Below, one piece after another: positions 30,922-36,314 of a stretch of 36,314 nucleotides of DNA (its first letter is position 1; every line of letters starts with the position of its first letter). This DNA comes from a virus. The translations under genes were made by a program, and so were the position numbers. The notes beneath the pieces were generated by a model. The model was not told where the DNA came from, ran no database searches, and saw only the letters and a program-made list of their open reading frames with translations. The stretch is taken from the IMG/VR virus record IMGVR_UViG_3300024520_000242, positions 1 to 36,314 of that record. The stretch is one strand, 5' to 3'.

Positions 30922-31401
30922 TTATTCCTCAACCTGCGTCTGAGAGCGGAGCCACTCCGCAACATAGCCATCTCTGGCGTAATAGTCGTCTTCCTCGGAA
31001 CCCAACGCGAGGCACAAAAGGCGATCCCGCTCATCAGCCCGTATCTCCGCCTCTGTCTTGAGTGGTGCGGCATCGCCTTGAGAGACAAGCCATTCCCAAG
31101 CTGTGCGGGCGTCTGATGTTGCAAGGTTGGGGTCTTCTCCAAGCTCCTTCGCTATCGCCTCATGCTGCCCCCAAGCTCGGGCGCTCATCCGTTGCATTTG
31201 GCACACCCGAATCTTCGCCTCTGTCTTGCGTGGTGCGTCGAGGGCGGCGCGGAGGCGGGCGGCTTCTACTTGCGCATCGCTCGGACACCAAAGGGCCAGA
31301 AGGTTCGCCGCTCGCAACACAGCCTCCACCAGCTCATCAGGTACAGGCTGGGCGGCAAGTTGCTTTGCGCGCTCCCGCTTAACAGCGTCTTCAACGGCCA
31401 T
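30922..31401 (-). CDS. Unknown helical protein
   Basis: 159 residues, charged and helical, with two internal similar segments (RKTEAKIRVCQMQRMSARAW and LKTEAEIRADERDRLLCLAL), suggesting an internal duplication. The ATG at 31401 overlaps the upstream stop (TAATG). No recognised domain. It ends 3 nt before the excisionase. Confidence 0.65.
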   Translation of the reverse strand: MAVEDAVKRERAKQLAAQPVPDELVEAVLRAANLLALWCPSDAQVEAARLRAALDAPRKTEAKIRVCQMQRMSARAWGQHEAIAKELGEDPNLATSDARTAWEWLVSQGDAAPLKTEAEIRADERDRLLCLALGSEEDDYYARDGYVAEWLRSQTQVEE

Positions 31402-31940
31402 TACGCGCCCTCCCCACAAAGCCCAGCCGCGAACTCATGCAGCTCTCCCACGCGATCCAGAGGAACGCTGACCACGATCTGGACGAACGGTTGCTTGACC
31501 GGCTCGGGTCTCTCGGCGGGCTTCGGCTCAGCCTCACGCTTCGCGACGGCGATGGATGCAAGCAGGATGTCGCGGGCGTCGTCGGGCAGGGGTTTGCCGC
31601 GTCGCATTGCTGCGTGCAAATTGCACCAGTAGTCATCGCCTTGAGGCGAACACCCCCACTTGAAACCTGCAGACAACCCGATGGAGTTACCGCCCAGCGC
31701 CTTCTGCGCATCTTCAACAGTGAAACCCCGCACTTCATGCACGAGGTCTTCGCGCCAGCAGAGAAGGTCCGCTTGGTTTTTCTCCCAGTGGATAATGAGG
31801 CCGTCCTTACGGCGCATACGTCCGTCACTCGCCCACACCGGGTATTCTTCGGGGTCAGCCCAATCCTTCAGCTTCACGATCTCACCGTCACGCCGGACGG
31901 CTTCGCGGCCATCAATGCAGTCTTGTTCTGTGATGTTCAT
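31401..31940 (-). CDS. Unknown conserved-looking early protein
   Basis: 179 residues. GGAGAACTGAC precedes the ATG at 31940, which is therefore preferred over a longer frame. The N-terminal part is compact (EYPVWASDGRMRRKDG, then HEVRGFTVEDAQKALGGNS), and a Pro-rich linker at about 137-150 leads to a short beta-like C-terminus (VQIVVSVPLDRVGELHEFA). Family not recognised. Confidence 0.65.
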   Translation of the reverse strand: MNITEQDCIDGREAVRRDGEIVKLKDWADPEEYPVWASDGRMRRKDGLIIHWEKNQADLLCWREDLVHEVRGFTVEDAQKALGGNSIGLSAGFKWGCSPQGDDYWCNLHAAMRRGKPLPDDARDILLASIAVAKREAEPKPAERPEPVKQPFVQIVVSVPLDRVGELHEFAAGLCGEGA

Positions 31941-31941
31941 G

Positions 31942-32325
31942 TCAGTTCTCCTCCATAGTAGCGAACCAATCGACTTCACCGGTCACAGCAAGGTGACGGA
32001 GGGCGCGGACAGCGTGAGATGCGGTGATGTCGAACACGCCCACGCCGTGTTCGTAGCCGGTCGGGATGAAGAGGTCGCAGGCGCGTTCGTGCTCCAACCC
32101 CAAGGCATCCCTTGCCCAGCCAAGCACGTTGTCAGCGCTCAGCGGACGGCGGTGGTCGATTCTCGTGGCCTGGCCAGTCGTGTCAAAGCGGGCCACCGTC
32201 CACCCGGCGATGCAGGCCGCAGTGCCACAAGGGTGCTTGTGACCATAGGTGCTCATGTCAAACACCATACCTTTGTGACCGGCTTCGATCAGGTCAGCGA
32301 TTTCCAGGATGCGTTCTTTGTTCAT
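31942..32325 (-). CDS. Phage protein with CGTAACIAGW motif
   Basis: 127 residues. The central HPCGTAACIAGWTVARFD resembles a conserved motif of small phage proteins of unknown function. No membrane segment. It starts with the same 18-bp initiation region as the next gene (identical at 31934-31951 and 32319-32336). Its stop is one base before that gene's ATG. Confidence 0.65.
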   Translation of the reverse strand: MNKERILEIADLIEAGHKGMVFDMSTYGHKHPCGTAACIAGWTVARFDTTGQATRIDHRRPLSADNVLGWARDALGLEHERACDLFIPTGYEHGVGVFDITASHAVRALRHLAVTGEVDWFATMEEN

Positions 32326-32402
32326 GTCAGTTCTCCAAGAACGAGCGCGGCCGTCAGCAGCGCGATAATGGCCCACAGGGTAAACTCCCGGCGTCTGGTC
32401 AT
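32322..32402 (-). CDS. 26-residue single-TM micropeptide
   Basis: MTRRREFTLWAIIALLTAAL and six further residues: a positively charged start and one hydrophobic helix. Both ends overlap neighbours by ATGA, which argues that it is translated in series. Function unknown. Confidence 0.5.
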   Translation of the reverse strand: MTRRREFTLWAIIALLTAALVLGELT

Positions 32403-32557
32403 CCTCCGGCCTTCCTCATTTCATCCCATGCGATCCGCTTCTCGTCAGGCGACAGGCACGACAACAGGGGCTTGTTTGCTTCGATCAACTGGTCACGTGT
32501 CATTGGAGACACGACCCAGAGGCGGGTGACAGCCAGGATCCAGTCGAGGCGGGTCAT
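32399..32557 (-). CDS. Small unknown protein (52 aa)
   Basis: 52 residues beginning MTRLDWILAVTRLW and ending with a charged helix (SPDEKRIAWDEMRKAGG). Both ends overlap neighbours by ATGA. No recognised domain. Confidence 0.55.
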   Translation of the reverse strand: MTRLDWILAVTRLWVVSPMTRDQLIEANKPLLSCLSPDEKRIAWDEMRKAGG

Positions 32558-33072
32558 GCGGCGCGCTCCTGCTTAATCAGCACGCCCGGCTCTACGCCGA
32601 TCAGATCCGCGATGTATTCCAGGATTGCCTGCTTGCTTTCCTCAAAGCGCTTTTTGCCCATCGCCTTCATGGACTGGCTTTGCGCGGTAAGGTGGGTGAC
32701 GGTTGCGCCTTCGATGGTGACGTAGGAAAACTCGTCAATCTCGCGGATAAATGCAGCCACCCGGACGGCTTCCGCCTTGCTGGCAGCGACAATTGACCTA
32801 ACGTCGCAATACCCGGTTCGGATCAGCGCGCGTTTGCGCAAGTGGTCCGGGGTCGCGGCCCACGGCTGGCAAGAATGCTCATCAGGCAGGCTGGCCCATG
32901 CTTCCGCAATCCACGCGAAAGCATGGTTGTGGCTGGCGATGGACCGATCTTGCTGCGGTGCCATAGTGATGATCTGGCCCACCTCATACGCTTCGCCAGC
33001 GATGCGGGCCTGATATGAATTGGCAGGCTCAAATGCCGCGCCGGTCCAGCGTGTGAGGACGGGCCGGGTCAT
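32554..33072 (-). CDS. Unknown phage protein associated with the recombination genes
   Basis: 172 residues. The segments SIASHNHAFAWIAEAWASLP and TPDHLRKRALIRTGYCD are familiar from proteins encoded beside phage recombination genes, but no function is known to me. The C-terminal helix (SMKAMGKKRFEESKQAILEY) is basic. It overlaps the exonuclease gene by 4 nt. Confidence 0.7.
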   Translation of the reverse strand: MTRPVLTRWTGAAFEPANSYQARIAGEAYEVGQIITMAPQQDRSIASHNHAFAWIAEAWASLPDEHSCQPWAATPDHLRKRALIRTGYCDVRSIVAASKAEAVRVAAFIREIDEFSYVTIEGATVTHLTAQSQSMKAMGKKRFEESKQAILEYIADLIGVEPGVLIKQERAA

Positions 33073-33698
33073 GCGGCCTTCTCCTGTCCAAACCGGGCTT
33101 CAAGATCGGAAACCGCCGCGTGAAGCTCACCGAGGAAAGCCTCGACTTCGCTTTCCAGATCGGCGATGCGCTCGTCATCGCGCTCGATGCGCTGGCAGAA
33201 CATCTGCATGGCTGCGGGAAGGCGCGGGTCGAAAGATACAAAATCGCACCAGCTCCGATCCGTGCAGGCCATCTGCCATTGCATCTGGATGATGTAGTCG
33301 GGGGCAATCCGGCCGACGCGCAGGGTTTCCAAATGCGTGGCCGTGTTCGGGCACTTGATTTCGACAAGCCCTTCATTCCCCACAAGGCCATCAGGGCTGG
33401 CGCCGGATTCGTTGATGCGCGGATGCTGGATAAAGCCAACCTCCTTCACCTCAGCATCGCGGTAGAACTCATAGGCCGTGCGTGCCTGCGGCTCGGTGTC
33501 GTTACCCCAAGCCATCGCGCCAGACTGAAAGGTCTCCTCGCGATAGCCGGTCAGCCGCTCGCAAATGAGCTGCGCCAGATAGTTCTTGCGCGATGCCGCC
33601 GGGCCGCTTTTGGTCTTGCGAACAATATCAGCAATGCGAGATCCGGTAGCCTTGCCCATGCGCTCGGCAAACCATTCTTCTGTGCGTTGATCAGCCAT
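33069..33698 (-). CDS. YqaJ-like recombination exonuclease
   Basis: 209 residues from the ATG at 33698. The YqaJ/lambda-exonuclease fold is indicated by EWFAERMGKATGSRIADIVR, the DTEPQARTAYEFY region, and the catalytic SPDGLVGNEGLVEIKCP (about residues 101-117: D, E-x-K). A C-terminal coiled coil follows. It should resect DNA 5' to 3' and supply single strands to the ERF protein encoded directly upstream, with which it overlaps by 8 nt. Confidence 0.85.
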   Translation of the reverse strand: MADQRTEEWFAERMGKATGSRIADIVRKTKSGPAASRKNYLAQLICERLTGYREETFQSGAMAWGNDTEPQARTAYEFYRDAEVKEVGFIQHPRINESGASPDGLVGNEGLVEIKCPNTATHLETLRVGRIAPDYIIQMQWQMACTDRSWCDFVSFDPRLPAAMQMFCQRIERDDERIADLESEVEAFLGELHAAVSDLEARFGQEKAA

Positions 33699-34446
33699 TT
33701 GCCCGCTCCCTCCGACGCGCCGCCAAAATATCGACGGCATCCGCGAACCTTTCGGCGGGCAGATCGTCCAAAGCCTCAATGCGCAGAACTCGGCAGAACT
33801 TGGCCTCGTTCACGCTGAGCTCCTTCATTTCCCGGCGGAGATTGGCCAGATGGCTTTCTCCGATGCGTTCGACAGAAATGCGCCCGGCAAGATGTCCGTC
33901 ATCGTCGCCCGGATCGTCCTGATAAATCAGATTAAGGATCGCGCCGGCAGAGTACCGCTTGCCATAGGAAAGGGACGAGCCGACGCCTTGCACAACGTTC
34001 TTGCTGCCGGACGTGTCAATGGGCAGGCGAAGCGTTGTTTGCTCGCTGTGGCCCTCACGGTGCGCCAGGACTGCTGTAACGTAGAGGCAGCCGTCGCCTT
34101 CCTCGGTGCGGAAGGACAGGCCAAAACCATGTCCGTGAAGAACAGGGCGGATAAGCCGGTCGGTGTCTTCCCATTTGCCATAGGTAGACTGCACCTTGTC
34201 ATCCCGGTTCTTGATCGCACCCCGCTTGGGGATGACTGGCAGATCCGGCTGCATGGCGGCGAAGTCGGCGTTGAATGCCTCTTTTGCCGATCGGTCCAAA
34301 ATGCGCTGCTGCATATCAAGCAGGCGTTCCATTTTGGAAACATCGACGTCGGGGTTCAAGGCGGCGCGCTCGATAACCGAGACAATCGCCGCGGAATTGC
34401 TTGCTGGCGTCTCAGGCTGATCAGCGATCAGGGCGTGGGTGGTCAT
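33691..34446 (-). CDS. erf: ERF-family single-strand annealing protein
   Basis: 251 residues. The ERF signature includes FNADFAAMQPDLPVIPKRG, STYGKWEDTDRLIRPVLHGH and the Gly-rich QGVGSSLSYGKRYSAGAILN. It anneals complementary strands and circularises or recombines phage DNA. The ATG at 34446 has GGAG directly after a U-tract of a terminator (34461-34499), so its expression may depend on readthrough. Confidence 0.85.
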   Translation of the reverse strand: MTTHALIADQPETPASNSAAIVSVIERAALNPDVDVSKMERLLDMQQRILDRSAKEAFNADFAAMQPDLPVIPKRGAIKNRDDKVQSTYGKWEDTDRLIRPVLHGHGFGLSFRTEEGDGCLYVTAVLAHREGHSEQTTLRLPIDTSGSKNVVQGVGSSLSYGKRYSAGAILNLIYQDDPGDDDGHLAGRISVERIGESHLANLRREMKELSVNEAKFCRVLRIEALDDLPAERFADAVDILAARRRERANG

Positions 34447-34460
34447 AATTCAGTCTCCAA

Positions 34461-34499
34461 AAAAGCGGGCCGGGCGCGTGAGATCAGGGCGCCCGGCCC
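34461..34499 (-). terminator. Strong intrinsic terminator directly before erf
   Basis: On the minus strand an 11-bp perfect stem (34489-34499 with 34467-34477, GGGCCGGGCGC) is followed by GC and six T. The erf Shine-Dalgarno GGAG begins right after the T run. All downstream leftward genes, including int, would require antitermination or readthrough. Confidence 0.85.
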
Positions 34500-34513
34500 A
34501 GTTGGGGAGGGGG

Positions 34514-34621
34514 TCAGGCCAGCGCGAGGAAAGCCGCGAAGGCGAGGACGAGAACGGCCATCACAAGCGAGCAAACCGCCTGCATGCCGTATGGGGTGAG
34601 GATGGGGCCTCGGCGCATCAT
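34514..34621 (-). CDS. 35-residue single-TM micropeptide
   Basis: A short N-terminus, then one hydrophobic helix (SLVMAVLVLAFAAFLALA). The ATG overlaps the preceding stop (ATGA). It is the last gene before the terminator. Confidence 0.55.
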   Translation of the reverse strand: MMRRGPILTPYGMQAVCSLVMAVLVLAFAAFLALA

Positions 34622-34986
34622 GCTGCCTCCGGGCCGTCGCCATCGGGATAGTCCCGGACGGGCTGGCTGTTCGAGGCAATCAGGCGCGGGCCACGTTTCG
34701 GCGGTGCGCCCTTCTTGGCGTCGAAAATAGCCGCGTATCCGGCGGGGGTGAGCTCGAAATCAGGGGTTTCGATCTCGGCACCGTCAGCAGCCAGCGTGAG
34801 GGCGTCCAGCGCGGCGTTGATCTTGGCGCGCGCACGCTCCAAGTTGCGCCGGGCGCTGGTCAGCGGGATGCCGGTCGGCAGGCCCAGAATGCGCGCGGTC
34901 GCGGTCTGTTCAATCGCTGCGGTGAGCGGGTCGAACACGTCGCGCAGCTCATGAGATGCGCGCTCAAGGTGCGGCAGAAAAGCCAT
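34618..34986 (-). CDS. Unknown early protein (122 aa)
   Basis: 122 residues from the ATG at 34986, which has GGAGG 6 nt upstream (a start 12 nt earlier is possible). Helical first half (RARAKINAALDALTLA), then a basic, flexible end (KKGAPPKRGPRL). No recognised family. Confidence 0.65.
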   Translation of the reverse strand: MAFLPHLERASHELRDVFDPLTAAIEQTATARILGLPTGIPLTSARRNLERARAKINAALDALTLAADGAEIETPDFELTPAGYAAIFDAKKGAPPKRGPRLIASNSQPVRDYPDGDGPEAA

Positions 34987-34987
34987 G

Positions 34988-35101
34988 TCAGCCTCCAATC
35001 CAGAGAAGAAAAATCAGTGGGGAAACGCTGGCGGTCAGGGCCGCAGCTTTGATCCAGTCGGACGGGTAGACGGTGGTGTTGGAGGGGCCGGTCCAGCTCA
35101 T
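34988..35101 (-). CDS. 37-residue single-TM micropeptide
   Basis: A polar start (MSWTGPSNTTVYPSDW) and one hydrophobic segment (AAALTASVSPLIFLLW). The ATG overlaps the preceding stop by ATGA, and its stop lies one base before the next ATG. Function unknown. Confidence 0.5.
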   Translation of the reverse strand: MSWTGPSNTTVYPSDWIKAAALTASVSPLIFLLWIGG

Positions 35102-35424
35102 GAGGCGGACCTCGCGTCTTCCAGCTCCCAACGAAGTCGGGTGACGAGCGGGCGCCAATGGGTGTCGATTTCCTTCTGGGCGATCTCGACTTGGCGTTCG
35201 CGCTCTTCGTCAGCAGCTTTCAATGCCCGATCCCGCGCATCGACTTCGGATTGAAGCGGATTGGGGATGTTGTGATACCCCTTCGCTTCGCTCTCCATGC
35301 CGGCAGCGCGCTCAATGTCTTGGGATATAACTGCGACCTGCTCCTTGGTTGCCGCAACACCGGCTTCCTCCAGCGCGCATTCGACGGCCTCTTGCCAATA
35401 CGGATCGATCTCGCGGCGGGTCAT
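35098..35424 (-). CDS. Unknown helical early protein (108 aa)
   Basis: 108 residues, charged, with a long C-terminal coiled coil (about 60-105). ATGA overlaps at both ends. No recognised domain; similar small helical proteins are common in early phage operons. Confidence 0.65.
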   Translation of the reverse strand: MTRREIDPYWQEAVECALEEAGVAATKEQVAVISQDIERAAGMESEAKGYHNIPNPLQSEVDARDRALKAADEERERQVEIAQKEIDTHWRPLVTRLRWELEDARSAS

Positions 35425-35702
35425 GCGTCACCGCCTTTCGGGGCGGCATAGGTGACGCCTTCAAGGTTGTGCAGCGGGCCTTCAAAAATGACCGTTTCAC
35501 CGTCGAACACGCGGACTCGCTCCATGTCGCAATGAAGGCCCGGCAGGTCGGCCGTCACGGTGATCCGTGTTACAGGGCCGCATTGCTGGAGGGCGCCAGA
35601 GACGGTCCGCCAGTATTCACTCCCAACTTGATAGAAAACGCCGTCTTCGCCATGCTCGCCAACGGGAAAGCCAGAAACGAAAAGTGCTTCGCGGACCTCC
35701 AT
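35421..35702 (-). CDS. Unknown early protein (93 aa)
   Basis: 93 residues, beta-rich impression (VTRITVTADLPGLHCDMERV, VFDGETVIFEGP). Overlaps upstream gene by one base (TGATG) and downstream gene by ATGA. Family not recognised. Confidence 0.65.
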   Translation of the reverse strand: MEVREALFVSGFPVGEHGEDGVFYQVGSEYWRTVSGALQQCGPVTRITVTADLPGLHCDMERVRVFDGETVIFEGPLHNLEGVTYAAPKGGDA

Positions 35703-35962
35703 CAGTTCGCCTCCCGGATCTCATGACGCATGGCGTCAATCTCGCGCTCGACGCGGACCCGATAGAGCTGACCCTCGAAATCGACGCTCATTTCATAGAG
35801 GCCGGGGCCAACGCGGGTCAGGCGATCCACTGGCAGCGTCTGCCCGGCATCCGACTGGCGGGGGTCGCGGCCTGACAGGCGGGCGCGGATCACATGGGCC
35901 AGCCTGTCAGCGAGAGTGAGAGGGCTGATACGGGGGGAGAGACAGGCGGGGAGGGCGCTCAT
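35702..35962 (-). CDS. Unknown early protein (86 aa)
   Basis: 86 residues, with a helical first half and a beta-like second half (GLYEMSVDFEGQLYRVRVER). It starts by ATGA overlap with the end of the hexapeptide-repeat gene. No known domain. Confidence 0.65.
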   Translation of the reverse strand: MSALPACLSPRISPLTLADRLAHVIRARLSGRDPRQSDAGQTLPVDRLTRVGPGLYEMSVDFEGQLYRVRVEREIDAMRHEIREAN

Positions 35963-36314
35963 GCTGCCTCTCCCTTGGCTTCGGTGTCGCTAAAGTCTCG
36001 CGGCCCCCATGACGCGACGCGAAGACGCATCATCTGGATGAGCAAGGCGTACTCGCGACCGTAAAGGTTGTCCGGGTGCGTGCGCTTGACCGCAGCCGCA
36101 AACTCATCAAGCGACCCAGAGAAGCACCCACGATTGACGGCCTCACCGTCCTTGGTCCGGTAGAGCGTCAGCGTTCCGCCTTCGCTGCCGACATGGCTGA
36201 CCCACAAGACCTCCGCATTGCCGGAGACCCACGCATCGCCGTAGACCTCCACATTGCCGGAGACCCACGCATCGCCGTAGACCTCCACATTGCCGGAGAC
36301 CCACGCATCGCCGT
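35959..36314 (-). CDS. Hexapeptide-repeat protein, C-terminal part; N-terminal part is at 1-314
   Basis: This part enters at the window end within the repeats (GDAWVS and GNVEVY hexapeptides), leaves them near EVLWVSHVG, and ends with about 75 residues of non-repeat sequence (FSGSLDEFAAAVKRTHPDNL, then YGREYALLIQM). The reading frame at 36314 is two bases into a TAC codon, and at position 1 the frame is also in a TAC codon, so the parts join in frame if one base is shared. An internal ATG in the first repeat is not the true start. Confidence 0.85.
   Translation of the reverse strand, partial: GDAWVSGNVEVYGDAWVSGNVEVYGDAWVSGNAEVLWVSHVGSEGGTLTLYRTKDGEAVNRGCFSGSLDEFAAAVKRTHPDNLYGREYALLIQMMRLRVASWGPRDFSDTEAKGEAA
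36206..36314. repeat. Tandem 18-bp repeat, six units, continuation of 1-162
   Basis: Six 18-bp units (36206-36313) alternate gagacccacgcatcgccg with tagacctccacattgccg; the next unit's first base is 36314. On the minus strand they encode alternating GDAWVS and GNVEVY. The alternation means a 36-bp higher-order repeat, unlike the mostly homogeneous units at 1-162. Confidence 0.95.

Noticed and set aside
1-36314. Gene transfer agent rather than phage
   Set aside because: Tail genes resemble those of gene transfer agents, but integrase, attP, immunity region, replication and lysis modules are all present, as in a complete temperate phage.

Overview
The window reads as an essentially complete genome of a temperate, lambda-like siphovirus (long non-contractile tail) infecting an alphaproteobacterium, with no host flanks. 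Evidence for the host class: a GcrA-family cell-cycle regulator at 3349-3915 (a family characteristic of Alphaproteobacteria), structural proteins resembling those of rhodobacterial gene transfer agents (tail assembly chaperone pair, tail-tip genes), and an attachment site carrying the 3' half of a tRNA-His that has A at the discriminator position, as in many alphaproteobacteria. The exact host genus cannot be told from the sequence. Both window ends lie inside the same 18-bp hexapeptide-repeat gene, in the same strand, and the repeat register closes if one base overlaps, so the molecule is probably circular (excised phage, virion DNA or circularly permuted assembly).

Layout. (1) Immunity region, 638-1347: a short HTH repressor (minus strand, 726-1019) flanked by two pairs of the operator TTACC-N5-GGTAA, a Cro-like protein facing it (1114-1347), then two small minus-strand genes and a CII-position HTH gene (2009). 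(2) Rightward early operon, 2009-6810: small HTH/unknown genes, HNH nuclease, GcrA-like regulator, DnaB-type helicase, and an O-like replication protein that carries four iterons (a lambda-style internal origin), then a possible late regulator. (3) A 670-bp gene-free control region, 6811-7483, with two early terminators, a good sigma70-like promoter (7035-7063) and a downstream terminator that together resemble a lambda PR'-tR' late switch. (4) A small unknown gene and an oppositely oriented secreted protein gene (7690-8049, moron candidate). (5) Late operon, 8133-29303: terminase subunits, DUF4055-type portal, head morphogenesis protein, scaffold, P22-like coat, connectors, a fibre-like protein, tail terminator, tail tube, tail chaperones joined by a -1 frameshift (GGGAAAC), tape measure (602 aa, so a rather short tail), tail tip genes, a lysis cassette (one-TM protein, two-TM holin, M15 endolysin, overlapping spanins), and at the end a large metallophosphoesterase-like protein in cargo position. 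(6) attP at 29428-29712: tRNA-His 3' half flanked by a perfect 19-bp direct repeat. (7) Leftward operon, read from the left operators at about 690 down through the window junction to 29642: unknown proteins, hexapeptide-repeat protein, three tiny one-TM peptides, ERF annealing protein, YqaJ exonuclease, more small genes, excisionase and integrase.

The two early operons diverge from the immunity region, as in lambda: leftward transcription gives recombination and integration functions, rightward gives replication and then the late switch. Coding is very dense, and most neighbours overlap by ATGA or TGATG, which implies translational coupling.
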